From Ruminiclostridium cellobioparum subsp. termitidis CT1112 (GTDB taxonomy: Bacteria > Bacillota > Clostridia > Acetivibrionales > DSM-1351), in the NCBI RefSeq assembly GCF_000350485.1, contig NZ_AORV01000058.1, positions 1-64,000 of the forward strand: 64,000 nucleotides of DNA. Reading direction: 5' to 3'. A program made the translations under genes and the position numbers. This document shows, piece after piece, positions 32,042 through 41,396 of this stretch. Positions within the stretch are counted from its first letter, which is position 1, and every line of letters starts with the position of its first letter. The notes beneath the pieces are model-generated. The model had not been told where the DNA came from. It worked only from the letters and a program-made list of their open reading frames with translations, and did no database searches.

Positions 32042-32596
32042 TTATTGTTCCATTTGTTTTCCTAAAAAGCCTGCGGCAGATTGAGCAAGCTTGGCTTCAA
32101 CTTCTCCCATCTTAACATTTGAATCTGTAGAAAGCATGATTACGGCTCCAATCGGATCGCCTTCGGATATTATTGGAGAAACAACCTGTGAGGTATACTT
32201 TCTTTCTCCGTTTTCCTCTGCCAATATTGTAATTGCCTTTTCCTCCGGAGACTTAATAAGTAACGTTGTTTTTTCCTCAATAGTTTTCTCAACATCACTG
32301 CTCAGCTGTTTTTCCAGAAATTCTTTTTTGGATGCACCTGAAACGGCAATGACTGTGTCTCTATCAGTAATACAGGTAATGTGCCCGCTGGTCTTGTGAA
32401 GCGATTCGGCATACTGTGTTGCAAAATCACTAAGTTCACCAATAGGGGAGTATTTCTTTAAAATAACCTCTCCCTCTTTATCAGTAAAAATTTCCAGAGG
32501 ATCACCTTCCCTGATTCTTAAGGTCCTCCTTATTTCTTTTGGTATTACAACTCTTCCTAAATCGTCTATACGTCTAACTATTCCAGTTGCTTTCAA
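32042..32596 (-). CDS. spoVT: Stage V sporulation regulator SpoVT
   Basis: 184 aa. An AbrB-type swapped-hairpin DNA-binding domain at residues 1-55 (MKATGIVRRIDDLGRVVIPK, EIRRTLRIREGD) is followed by a GAF-like domain to the end. SpoVT tunes forespore genes late in sporulation. Start ATG with AAGGAGGTAATATAAT in front. It lies between mazG and mfd, as in Bacillus apart from the inserted ssb and foldase genes. Confidence 0.95.
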   Translation of the reverse strand: MKATGIVRRIDDLGRVVIPKEIRRTLRIREGDPLEIFTDKEGEVILKKYSPIGELSDFATQYAESLHKTSGHITCITDRDTVIAVSGASKKEFLEKQLSSDVEKTIEEKTTLLIKSPEEKAITILAEENGERKYTSQVVSPIISEGDPIGAVIMLSTDSNVKMGEVEAKLAQSAAGFLGKQMEQ

Positions 32597-32630
32597 ATTA
32601 TATTACCTCCTTAATAGGTTATTTTAGTCA

Positions 32631-32660
32631 TAGTATTGTAAACTTGATGATTTTTTATAC
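32631..32660 (-). promoter_or_regulatory. Possible SigG promoter of spoVT
   Basis: On the minus strand GTATA (32656-32660), an 18-base spacer and AATACTA (32631-32637) resemble the SigG consensus GHATR and CATNHTA with one mismatch. SigG dependence of spoVT is known in Bacillus. Confidence 0.4.
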
Positions 32661-32740
32661 ATTATTGGAAAGGGAGGATTAAATATTAAATATAATTTGA
32701 TACAAGCATTACATAGGAATTTACAAAATTTTCATATGCT

Positions 32741-32784
32741 AAAAATGCACCTCCAAAAGTAAATTAATATCTTTTGGGGTGCAT
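32741..32784 (-). terminator. Terminator after the PrsA-like foldase gene
   Basis: ATGCACCCCAAAAG and CTTTTGGAGGTGCAT form a stem around an AT-rich loop, followed by TTTT on the minus strand. Confidence 0.85.
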
Positions 32785-32808
32785 TTCAGATGTTATTTAT
32801 TTTTTGTA

Positions 32809-33915
32809 TTATATTCCGTAGAGGCTCTTATCAGTCTTCACAACAGCGCCTTCATTGGTCTTAACCGCATACTTGGAATCTTTTTTGAATTCATCAAGTT
32901 TTTTGGAGTATTCCTCTGTCTGCTTTTGTTGTAAAAGTGACGGCTTTATACTCTCCTTTAAGTCATCAAAAGAAGTTTCGGTACGCTTGTGGAACTGCAT
33001 TACATGAAATCCGAACTGGGTTTCCACCACATCGGAGTCCCCTTCTTTTCTGGCATCATCAAAAGCCCACTTTTCAAATTCAGAAACCATTTCGCCTCTG
33101 CCAAAGGTGTATTCGCCCTCATAGCCCGGGCTGTCCTTGGTAGTGACTGCAGGCTTGTCCTCTGAAAATTCAGTTGCCAGTTTCTTTACATCCTCTCCGG
33201 CTCTTACCCTGGCAAGGATATCATCGGCTTTCTTTTTGGCTTCCGCCTTTTTACCTTCACTTACAGGCGCATTATTATCGTCCACGGTTTTGATAAGGAT
33301 GTGAGTTACTGTAACCTTGTCAAAATTCTTCTTATTATCATCATAATATTTTTTGACATCTTCATCTGATACTTTTACGTCTTTTAACAAATCAGCCCGG
33401 TATTTTTGTGTCAGGGTAAGGTTTCTGTATATTTCCTTCAGTTCCGACAAAGTGATACCGTAGTCAGTCTTTACGCCCGCTTCTGCAGCATTTCTGCTTC
33501 CGTACTGGGTGATTTGCTGATTTATTGCATCATCAACATTTTTCAGATCGGTGGCATCAAGCTTTATACCGGCGTCTTTTGCCTTAATAAGCTGGATCTT
33601 GAATTCCTGGATATTTTCCAGTGTGCTCTTCTTTACCTGATCCTTTGCAGTCTCTGTTCCGACCTTCGTATTCCACTTATACTGCTCGGGGGTTGAATTG
33701 ATACTATTGCTTGATAAAAATTGAGACATATTAAACTTTGTAAAAAAAGTATACTCATATTTCGTTATTTTCAAATTATCAACAGATGCTACATTTACCG
33801 CCCAAGGCTGGAGTACAAAGAGAATCACTGCGGCTATTATAACTACCGCTGCCACCGCCAAGCCTATTATAAGGCCTTTCGATTGCTTTTTTACACTTGC
33901 ATTTTCATTTTCCAA
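32809..33915 (-). CDS. SurA/PrsA-type peptidyl-prolyl isomerase (parvulin foldase)
   Basis: 368 aa. One N-terminal membrane anchor at residues about 13-40 (LIIGLAVAAVVIIAAVILFV) has no lipobox, followed by a SurA N-like helical domain (50-200). The parvulin domain at about 205-315 has VTVTHILIKTV and DVVETQFGFHVMQFHKRTET, ending in a Lys-rich tail. It helps exported proteins fold at the outer membrane face. It stands between spoVT and mfd, and the terminator lies downstream. Confidence 0.88.
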   Translation of the reverse strand: MENENASVKKQSKGLIIGLAVAAVVIIAAVILFVLQPWAVNVASVDNLKITKYEYTFFTKFNMSQFLSSNSINSTPEQYKWNTKVGTETAKDQVKKSTLENIQEFKIQLIKAKDAGIKLDATDLKNVDDAINQQITQYGSRNAAEAGVKTDYGITLSELKEIYRNLTLTQKYRADLLKDVKVSDEDVKKYYDDNKKNFDKVTVTHILIKTVDDNNAPVSEGKKAEAKKKADDILARVRAGEDVKKLATEFSEDKPAVTTKDSPGYEGEYTFGRGEMVSEFEKWAFDDARKEGDSDVVETQFGFHVMQFHKRTETSFDDLKESIKPSLLQQKQTEEYSKKLDEFKKDSKYAVKTNEGAVVKTDKSLYGI

Positions 33916-34001
33916 AGGTAATCGCTCCCCGTTTTATATTTAATAATTATGCTTGTACAACCCGTACTTGTTAAAATGCCCTTGTAATCAATTATATTCA
34001 A

Positions 34002-37000
34002 TTATTCAGTATACTGCAATTTAATAATGTCATGTAACAAAATCTTAATATTTGCCAGAATTTCTCTCCCGGCCACATTGCTGAGTCTGAAGGTTATATA
34101 TGGATTGCTGCTCGCATTGAACATAATCCTTCTGGGATATTTATCCATAAGCTTTCCAAGATACATGGGCAATGCGGTTGCAGACTTGCTCAATTGAAAA
34201 ATAACCGTTTCGTCCTTCTGAGAGATATTTGTAAAACCGCACTGTCTGGCCAAAACTTTTATAAATGCGATATCCATCAGACTTTCCACTTCTTCGGGAA
34301 TGTCTCCGTATCTGTCGATCAGCTCATCTTTTATATCTATTACATCATTTTCATTCTGTATATTTGCGATCTTTTTATACATGTCAATTTTTAGTTCTTC
34401 CGAACTAATGTAATCATCATCTATATAAGCGCTTACATTGAGGTCGATTGCCATTTCCTCATCAACGGGTCCCACTGAGTCCCCGCTTATCTCATGGACG
34501 GCTTCCTCCAGCAGTTTACAGTACATCTCATAACCCACTGTTTCCATGTGCCCATGCTGCTCCGGCCCCAGAAGATTACCCGCTCCCCTGATTTCCAGAT
34601 CACGCATGGCTATTCTGAAGCCCGAACCGAATTCGGTGAATTCCTTAATTGCCTGTAGTCTCTTTTCAGCAACTTCCGACAGAGCCTTATCCTTCCTGTA
34701 GGTTATATAGGCATAGGCCAGCCTGTTTGACCGTCCCACTCTCCCCCTGATCTGATAGAGCTGTGAAAGCCCCATTCTATCCGCATCCTCCACAACAATA
34801 GTGTTTACATTGGGCATGTCAAGTCCGGATTCTATTATGGTAGTACAAACCAGTACGTCATATTCCCCATTTATAAAGCTGTACATCACATCTTCAAGCT
34901 CTTTTTCATTCATTTGTCCGTGCGCTGTTGCAATCCTTGCATCAGGTACCAGCCTCTTCAGCTCATCCGCCTTTAATTCAATTCCCCTGACCCTGTTATA
35001 GAGGTAAAATACCTGCCCGTTTCTGGCAAGCTCTCTCACAATGCCGTCCCTTATGAGCTCGGTATTATGCTCCATAACATAGGTCTGAACAGGGTATCTT
35101 TCCTCCGGCGGATCTTCAAGTACGCTGATATCCCGTATTCCCACCAGGGACATGTGAAGAGTCCTGGGAATGGGTGTTGCGGTGAGTGTGAGGACATCCA
35201 CATTGGGTTTGATGGTTTTCAGTTTTTCCTTGTGGGTTACTCCGAAACGCTGCTCCTCATCCACCACCAGCAGTCCAAGGTCCTTAAATTCGATATCCTT
35301 CTGCAGAAGCCTGTGGGTTCCCACCAGGATATCCACATTTCCGGTTTTGACCGACTTTACGATCTTCTTTTGTTCGGCTGCCGTCCTGAAACGGCTCATA
35401 ACATCTACCGTAAGGGGGAAATCGCTCATCCTCTTTTTAAAGTTTTCATATATCTGCTGGGCCAGTATTGTCGTTGGAACGAGGTATGCCACCTGCTTGC
35501 CGTCCATTACTGTCTTGAATACTGCTCTTATTGCTACTTCGGTCTTGCCGTAGCCCACGTCGCCGCATAACAGTCTGTCCATCAAGCGGGGGGACTCCAT
35601 ATCCTTTTTTATCTCTTCAATACACTTCAGCTGGTCATCTGTCTCATCATAGGGGAATAATTCCTCAAACTGCCGCTGCCATACCGTGTCTGTAGAAAAA
35701 GAATGTCCCACTGCAGCCTGACGCTTTGCATACAGCTTTATAAGCTCTCCTGCCAGTTCGCGCAAGGATTCCTTGACCCGGCTTTTGGTCTTTGCCCATT
35801 CCGAACCTCCAAGCTTATTCACTTTGGGAGCCTTTCCCTCAGTCCCGATATACTTCTGAATGAGATCCAGCTGATTTGTGGGAATGTATAAAAATGCCCC
35901 CTCCTGATAGCGTATTTTCAGGTAGTCACGTTTTATCTCCCCCACAACAAGCTTTTCAATACCTATATACTGTCCTATTCCATGAGCTTGATGCACCACA
36001 AAATCTCCCACATTCAGGTCTGAAAATGCCTTTATTTTTTTACCGTCGTGTTTTGAGCGGGCCTTTTTGATCCTCCGATCCTGTCCGAAAACCTCTTTGT
36101 CACTGATAACCACAAAACCTGCCGTAGGGTACTCAAAACCCTTCTGCAAGCTGCCCCGGGTTACCACAACTTCACCCTCCTGAATATCTTTTTCGTAACT
36201 GTCGGAGTAGTTTGAGATTATATCATTTGTGGCCAGCGTTTCCACAAGCCGGTGCCCCCGTCCGCTGGGGCCTGAAAGTACAACGATCTTATAGTTTTTA
36301 CCTTTGAGCAGCTCTATATCGTTTACAAGCAGTTCCATATGATTTTGATAGGAATTCCCCGATCTGCAGGGTATGGAAATCTGACTTGCAGGCCTCAGCA
36401 TTGAGTTGTTCGAGGTTATTGCCGCCATGGTGACCGCCCTGAACGTCTTGATAACATCCAGGATACCGTCAAAGCTGTGAGTCCACTTGACCCCTACAGG
36501 CAGCATTGAACCCTTCTCAAGCATGCTTTTAGCCAATTCCTCCTGCTCAAGTACGATATTTTCTATTCTCTGTGAAATTCTCTGGGTTTCATCAAGAATT
36601 ACGATTGAGTCCCTGCTTACATAGTTTAAAATAGACTGCGGATTCTCAAGTATATACGGGAGATACCGGTCAATACCGGCAAAATAATGGTGTTCAACAA
36701 TATTATCAATATCTTCATTTACCCGCGCTGTAATATTGGCGGCAATCTGATTATTGCCCTTTTTGTTCAATTTATTTGCATAGTCTTTTAAATCCTTTTT
36801 TATCCTTGCTATGATGCCATCCTTGGAACCCTCCTGGTATACAACATCTCTGGCAGGTGTGATGACACATGCATCGGCCGCATCGGTCGACCTCTGTGTC
36901 GCCTCATCAAAATATCTTATGGAGTCCACTTCGGTGTCAAAAAGTTCGATACGAAGAGGGTGTTCATTGTTTATTGCAAATATATCAATAATTCCGCCCC

Positions 37001-37526
37001 GGATGGCAAACTGAGCCTTTCCTTCCACAATATCAACTCTTTCATAGCCATACAGCACAAGCTTTGATATGAGCTCCTCCAGGTTCACTTCCTTGCCCAG
37101 CTCAATATTGACAACTCCGCTCTTGAACAGTTCCACAGGGGATATCATCTGTATCAGAGCTTCAGCAGACAGAACAAGTACTTTATAATCGCCCATCATA
37201 CATCTGAGCAGGGTTTTCACACGTTGATAAACAAGGTCATTGCTCCTGGCCTCGACATTATACAACATGGTTTCCTTTGCCGGGAAGAATACAACCTCCT
37301 CCCCCAGGAAGAGCTGAAAGTCCTCAAATGCCCTCCTGGCCTGCATTTCATTATAGGTAATAAACAGACCCCTGGCCTGCATATGTGTCAGCAGGGAGAA
37401 AATGATATGAACTTTTTGGGAGTCTGACGGTCCTATTACCGAAACAGGGCCGTTTTCTTCCCTTATGGCCGCAAGCAGAGTATTATATTCACTGAGTTTT
37501 AAAAGAGGGTCCGCAAATAAATTCAT
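34002..37526 (-). CDS. mfd: Transcription-repair coupling factor Mfd
   Basis: About 1174 aa, full length. It has UvrB-like domains at the N-terminus (residues 10-350), the RNA-polymerase interaction domain (about 495-560, VHQAHGIGQYIGIEKL), and a RecG-type translocase with Walker A GDVGYGKTEVAIRA, DEEQRFG and TATPIPRTLHMS. The C-terminal D7 domain is last. It removes RNA polymerase stalled at DNA damage and recruits UvrA. ATG 37526 has GGAGG six bases upstream; an ATG four codons earlier overlaps the site. It follows pth directly. Confidence 0.97.
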   Translation of the reverse strand: MNLFADPLLKLSEYNTLLAAIREENGPVSVIGPSDSQKVHIIFSLLTHMQARGLFITYNEMQARRAFEDFQLFLGEEVVFFPAKETMLYNVEARSNDLVYQRVKTLLRCMMGDYKVLVLSAEALIQMISPVELFKSGVVNIELGKEVNLEELISKLVLYGYERVDIVEGKAQFAIRGGIIDIFAINNEHPLRIELFDTEVDSIRYFDEATQRSTDAADACVITPARDVVYQEGSKDGIIARIKKDLKDYANKLNKKGNNQIAANITARVNEDIDNIVEHHYFAGIDRYLPYILENPQSILNYVSRDSIVILDETQRISQRIENIVLEQEELAKSMLEKGSMLPVGVKWTHSFDGILDVIKTFRAVTMAAITSNNSMLRPASQISIPCRSGNSYQNHMELLVNDIELLKGKNYKIVVLSGPSGRGHRLVETLATNDIISNYSDSYEKDIQEGEVVVTRGSLQKGFEYPTAGFVVISDKEVFGQDRRIKKARSKHDGKKIKAFSDLNVGDFVVHQAHGIGQYIGIEKLVVGEIKRDYLKIRYQEGAFLYIPTNQLDLIQKYIGTEGKAPKVNKLGGSEWAKTKSRVKESLRELAGELIKLYAKRQAAVGHSFSTDTVWQRQFEELFPYDETDDQLKCIEEIKKDMESPRLMDRLLCGDVGYGKTEVAIRAVFKTVMDGKQVAYLVPTTILAQQIYENFKKRMSDFPLTVDVMSRFRTAAEQKKIVKSVKTGNVDILVGTHRLLQKDIEFKDLGLLVVDEEQRFGVTHKEKLKTIKPNVDVLTLTATPIPRTLHMSLVGIRDISVLEDPPEERYPVQTYVMEHNTELIRDGIVRELARNGQVFYLYNRVRGIELKADELKRLVPDARIATAHGQMNEKELEDVMYSFINGEYDVLVCTTIIESGLDMPNVNTIVVEDADRMGLSQLYQIRGRVGRSNRLAYAYITYRKDKALSEVAEKRLQAIKEFTEFGSGFRIAMRDLEIRGAGNLLGPEQHGHMETVGYEMYCKLLEEAVHEISGDSVGPVDEEMAIDLNVSAYIDDDYISSEELKIDMYKKIANIQNENDVIDIKDELIDRYGDIPEEVESLMDIAFIKVLARQCGFTNISQKDETVIFQLSKSATALPMYLGKLMDKYPRRIMFNASSNPYITFRLSNVAGREILANIKILLHDIIKLQYTE

Positions 37527-37537
37527 TTTTTCCTCCA

Positions 37538-38107
37538 TTACTTGTTAAAGCTGTTCATTGCCTTTTCCACACCGGTCCGCACAACGGTTAATGCAGCTTC
37601 TGCCGCTTTCTCAATACTTCCGTTAATTACTTCCCTGTCTTCTTTTGAGAATTTGCTGAGAACATAGTCGGCAAGATCCCACTTCTCGGGTGCACGGCCT
37701 ATTCCAATGCGGATTCTCGGGAAAGCATCCGACTGAAGCTGATAAATTATTGATTTCATTCCGTTATGAGTACCTGAGCTGCCCTTGGGCCTTACCCTTA
37801 TTTTTCCCGGATCAAGGTCGATATCGTCATAAATTACCAGCAGTCTTTCCATGGGCAGCTTGTACCAGGCGGCAATGTCCCGGATGCTTTCGCCGCTGAG
37901 ATTCATAAAGGTCTGGGGCTTGAGCAGAATGACCCTGACACCGTCAACATCACCCTCGCCGTAAACTCCCTTAAAACCTATTTTTGATAATCTTATATTT
38001 AATTTACCCGAAAGGTAATCAATTGTATCAAAACCTACATTATGTCTTGTATTATCGTATTTTGATCCCGGATTTCCCAAACCCGCGATTAAAAATATTT
38101 CTCCCAA
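37538..38107 (-). CDS. pth: Peptidyl-tRNA hydrolase
   Basis: 189 aa. The start MGEIFLIAGLGNPGSKYDNT with catalytic His in TRHNVGFDTI (near residue 22), KPQTFMNLSGES, and the DDIDLDPGKIRVRPKGSSGT motif are diagnostic. It recycles peptidyl-tRNA. GGGAGGCAGC precedes the ATG. It lies between prs and mfd; the ctc/rplY gene found between prs and pth in Bacillus is absent. Confidence 0.96.
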   Translation of the reverse strand: MGEIFLIAGLGNPGSKYDNTRHNVGFDTIDYLSGKLNIRLSKIGFKGVYGEGDVDGVRVILLKPQTFMNLSGESIRDIAAWYKLPMERLLVIYDDIDLDPGKIRVRPKGSSGTHNGMKSIIYQLQSDAFPRIRIGIGRAPEKWDLADYVLSKFSKEDREVINGSIEKAAEAALTVVRTGVEKAMNSFNK

Positions 38108-38169
38108 TGCTGCCTCCCGTCCGAGTGCGCCGTGCCTTCAAGCACACATCCTATTTTTATTTATTAACC

Positions 38170-38347
38170 CTCTATTGACAATATACAACACGCCTCGCGC
38201 CGGCTATTTTGCCACTTTTCTTTGTTGTCGTCCCTGGCTTGCGACAAGGCAAAGACGCGCAGAAAGGCTTTGTGCCTTGCAAGCGGCTTCAACGCAGCCG
38301 CAGGACAAATTCACCACTCAAAAACGTATTGTACATTGTTAATAGAG
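38170..38347. repeat. Inverted-repeat element, 178 bp
   Basis: The terminal arms CTCTATTGACAATATACAA and TTGTACATTGTTAATAGAG are inverted copies with three mismatches. The GC-rich centre contains two further hairpins (around TTGTCG...GCGACAA and GCGGCT...AGCCGC). The gap 38108-38511 contains this element and the prs terminator. Confidence 0.7.
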
Positions 38348-38364
38348 AGCATGCATCCATGTTT

Positions 38365-38394
38365 AAAAGGGCGGTTCCAAAAACCGAACCGCCC
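38365..38394 (-). terminator. Terminator near the 3' side of prs
   Basis: GGGCGGTTC/GAACCGCCC stem with an 8-base loop, followed on the minus strand by TTTT. It is 118 bases past the prs stop. Confidence 0.75.
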
Positions 38395-38511
38395 CGAAAA
38401 ATTGTTCCACCAGTAATTATTTTAGTAGTATAAACTCAATTTGTAAAATATTTTTTTTAGCTTTCAAAATTCATTTTAAAAATATTACAGTAAATACATA
38501 TGACTGACAAA

Positions 38512-39471
38512 TTATATTTGAGTAAAAAGAGTGCTTATGGATATGTCCCCATAAATTCTTTCAATAGCTTCGGCAAATACACCTGCAACCGACAGGGCTG
38601 TTATCTTGCCTATTTTCTTCTCCTCATTAAGGGTAATTGTATTGAGCACAACCATTTCCTTAATATCAGAATCTTGAATTTTCTGTATGGCAGGACCCGA
38701 TAAAACTGCATGTGTACAGCTGGCGTATACTTCCTTTGCGCCCGCATCCATCAATGCATTCGCGCCGTTCACTATGGTTCCTCCGGTATCAATGAGGTCA
38801 TCAACCAGCACACATCTCTTGTTTCTGATATCACCGATTATGTTCATTACTTCGGACACATTGGCCTTGGGACGGCGCTTGTCGATAATGGCCAGCGGGC
38901 AGTCAAGTCTCTCCGCTATTTTTCTTGACCTTGTGACGCTTCCCACGTCCGGGGAAACCACAACCACATCATCCTGCCCGGCAAACTTCTCCTTGAAGTA
39001 TTCCGCCAATATGGGAAATCCAAGTAAATGGTCAACCGGAATATCAAAAAATCCTTGAATCTGCGGAGCGTGTAAATCCATGGTCAATATTCTGTCGGCT
39101 CCCGCAATAGTTAAAAGATTTGCAACCAGCTTTGCCGATATTGGATCCCTTGCTCTGGACTTTCTGTCCTGCCTTGCATAACCGAAATATGGTATAACGG
39201 CGGTTATTCTTCCGGCCGAAGCCCTCTTCACGGCATCAATCATTACCAGAAGCTCCATCAGGTTATCATTTACAGGCTGGCAGGTGGATTGAATAATAAA
39301 TACGTCGGAACCTCTTACTACCTCCCCGATGTTTACTGCCGTTTCCCCATCACTGAAACATCCAACACTGGCAACACCTACAGGTATTCCTATTTTCTCG
39401 GCAATTTCGTTTACCAACTGCCTGTTGGAGCTACCTGTAAATATCTTTATGTCCTTACCATGCAAATTCAT
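38512..39471 (-). CDS. prs: Ribose-phosphate pyrophosphokinase
   Basis: 319 aa. N-terminal [20 protein letters not shown], the [19 protein letters not shown]-site loop, [19 protein letters not shown], and the PRPP loop [13 protein letters not shown] are all present and spaced normally. It makes PRPP from ribose 5-phosphate and ATP for nucleotide and histidine synthesis. It follows glmU by 40 bases. Start ATG with AGGAGAG upstream. Confidence 0.96.
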   Translation of the reverse strand: MNLHGKDIKIFTGSSNRQLVNEIAEKIGIPVGVASVGCFSDGETAVNIGEVVRGSDVFIIQSTCQPVNDNLMELLVMIDAVKRASAGRITAVIPYFGYARQDRKSRARDPISAKLVANLLTIAGADRILTMDLHAPQIQGFFDIPVDHLLGFPILAEYFKEKFAGQDDVVVVSPDVGSVTRSRKIAERLDCPLAIIDKRRPKANVSEVMNIIGDIRNKRCVLVDDLIDTGGTIVNGANALMDAGAKEVYASCTHAVLSGPAIQKIQDSDIKEMVVLNTITLNEEKKIGKITALSVAGVFAEAIERIYGDISISTLFTQI

Positions 39472-39511
39472 TTCAACTCTCCTTTTATCACTCTGTTTAT
39501 ATTTATTTTTT

Positions 39512-40699
39512 TTATTTGCGCTTCATATCTTTCCTTATTACCCAGTCTTCCTTTATTACCTGGCGTTCTCTTGCGATTGCAAGGGAATTTTCAGGCACTT
39601 CCTCAGTAATAGTAGAACCTGCTGCTATATATGCATCTTTATGCACAACTACTGGTGATACGAGATTTGTATTGCATCCGATGAAGGAATTATCTCCTAT
39701 TATGGTTTTGTTCTTGTTTTTACCGTCATAATTGACAAACACAACACCACAGCCTATGTTGACATTTGAGCCCACCTCTGCATCTCCTACATAAGTCAGG
39801 TGTGATATTTTAGTTTTGTCCCCGATTACAGACTTCTTGATTTCAACGAAATCTCCAATTTTGACCTTGCTGCCCACCATACTTCCGGGTCTCAGGTATG
39901 CAAACGGACCAACATGGGTATCATCGCCGATGGAACTGTCAAATGCAACGGAATTGGCTACTTCAACCTTGTTTCCAACTTTGCAGTTTGAAATTCTTGA
40001 GTTGGGTCCGATTATACAATCCTCTCCAATGGCGGTATTACCTTCAAGTATGGTATTGGGAAGGATTGTTGTATCCTCTCCGATGCACACGTCCGCATCT
40101 ATGTGGGTTGATGCCGGATCAACAATGGTAACTCCCGAAAGCATTATTTCGGTGAGAATCCTTGCTTTTAATTCCGAAGCGGCATCCGCAAGGGCTATCC
40201 GGTCAGTTACAACCAGAAACTGGTAATGGTCTTCTGTTAAAATTTTATTGGTATTTTTTGTAGATAGAAAGCTATGCTTTAATACTTCCCTAGAAAGGTT
40301 GGAAACACCCGGTTCACTGAGTTTATTGAATAATTCTTTTCCGTTGAAGATGTAAATGGCTGCTTCACTTAAAGAATCCGACCCGCTGTCGGTAAAAACC
40401 GCTGTGGCGTTACTGCCTTCCTCTTTATGCCTGTTCAGGAGTTCTCTGAAGGTATCGGCCGTTATCAGCGGCTGGTCGGCCCAGTTTATGATAACCAATT
40501 CGGCGTCGCTTACCAGATGCCTGCATTTTTCCAGTTCCTCAAATGTAATGGATTGTATGTCCGCCGTTATCTCGGTCATGCCCGAGGCCGACCACTGCTG
40601 AACACTTCGTCCCAATACATTATGGCTTTCCTTCAGACTTTTGGATTTAAAAGCACTATTATTGTTGTCGGAAATAGTTAATCCCAAAATTTTTTTCAT
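39512..40699 (-). CDS. glmU: GlmU-like protein with degenerate uridylyltransferase half
   Basis: About 395 aa, shorter than the usual 455. The C-terminal left-handed beta-helix (about 190-390) is intact: hexapeptide repeats, [21 protein letters not shown] with the catalytic His, VNYDGKNK and IAAGSTI. It should acetylate glucosamine 1-phosphate. The N-terminal domain lacks the LAAGxGTRMxSxxPK signature (here [20 protein letters not shown]) and is about 60 residues short, although the Asp of WADQPLI remains. ATG 40699 follows GGGGGC. It sits in the standard spoVG-glmU-prs order. Confidence 0.9.
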   Translation of the reverse strand: MKKILGLTISDNNNSAFKSKSLKESHNVLGRSVQQWSASGMTEITADIQSITFEELEKCRHLVSDAELVIINWADQPLITADTFRELLNRHKEEGSNATAVFTDSGSDSLSEAAIYIFNGKELFNKLSEPGVSNLSREVLKHSFLSTKNTNKILTEDHYQFLVVTDRIALADAASELKARILTEIMLSGVTIVDPASTHIDADVCIGEDTTILPNTILEGNTAIGEDCIIGPNSRISNCKVGNKVEVANSVAFDSSIGDDTHVGPFAYLRPGSMVGSKVKIGDFVEIKKSVIGDKTKISHLTYVGDAEVGSNVNIGCGVVFVNYDGKNKNKTIIGDNSFIGCNTNLVSPVVVHKDAYIAAGSTITEEVPENSLAIARERQVIKEDWVIRKDMKRK

Positions 40700-40855
40700 T
40701 GTCAAAGCCCCCACTGTATTTTACAGGTTATATTCTCTCATTTTTAATGAATAATTTCAACCATTAAGAATAATAAAATACCTCTCATATTATTTATTTA
40801 TCTTGTATATTATTTTTATAACTTTTAAGATAAATTTTATGCTTTCCCGGACAAT

Positions 40856-40881
40856 AAAAAAAGATACTCCTGAAAGTATCC
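40856..40881 (-). terminator. Terminator after spoVG
   Basis: GGATACT/AGTATCT stem with a short loop, then seven Ts on the minus strand. Confidence 0.85.
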
Positions 40882-40898
40882 TTTTATTACTTCTTGGA

Positions 40899-41159
40899 TT
40901 ATTCCTGTAATGAACTCTCAAAGCTGGCTAGGATCGCAGTTTGGAGTTTTTCTCTGGCTGTCGCATTTATTGGATGAGCTATATCTCTGAATTCACCATC
41001 CGGTGTTTTTCTGCTGGGCATTGCAATAAACAGCCCATTCTGGCTTTCAATTATTTTGATATCGTGTACCACAAACTCATTGTCAAAGGTAACCGACACC
41101 ACTGCCTTCATCTTTCCCTCAGTATCAATCTTTCTGATCCTTATGTCTGTAATTTCCAT
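40899..41159 (-). CDS. spoVG: Septation/sporulation regulator SpoVG
   Basis: 86 aa. The start [20 protein letters not shown], the [13 protein letters not shown] strand and the [20 protein letters not shown] motif are those of SpoVG. It binds nucleic acid and affects septation, capsule and sporulation. Its own terminator and a SigH-type promoter make it monocistronic. Start ATG with GGAGGG upstream. Confidence 0.97.
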   Translation of the reverse strand: MEITDIRIRKIDTEGKMKAVVSVTFDNEFVVHDIKIIESQNGLFIAMPSRKTPDGEFRDIAHPINATAREKLQTAILASFESSLQE

Positions 41160-41199
41160 AATGACGAACCCTCCAAGAAATTAATTTAAGTTATTATAA

Positions 41200-41228
41200 C
41201 TATTCGCCATTATGGTAAATATTCCTTC
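41200..41228 (-). promoter_or_regulatory. SigH promoter of spoVG
   Basis: On the minus strand GAAGGAATA (41220-41228), an 11-base spacer and GGCGAATA (41201-41208) match the SigH consensus RNAGGAWWW-N11-12-RNNGAATWW. spoVG is a classical SigH-dependent gene in Bacillus. Confidence 0.75.
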
Positions 41229-41346
41229 TTTTTCGCGTATATTTTTACATTTTTTTTGGTTATTTTACGAGTGTATTCGACTTTTTGTCATAAAGAAATT
41301 ATTTTACACTAAATATCCCATAAAATGCATGAAAAAAGTTAATAAT

Positions 41347-41378
41347 AAAACCCCATTATTCATATAATGAGGTTTTTC
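41347..41378 (-). terminator. Terminator after purR
   Basis: CCTCATTAT/ATAATGGGG imperfect stem followed by TTTTATTATT on the minus strand, 19 bases after the purR stop. Confidence 0.8.
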
Positions 41379-41396
41379 AATCGGAAAAATTAAATT

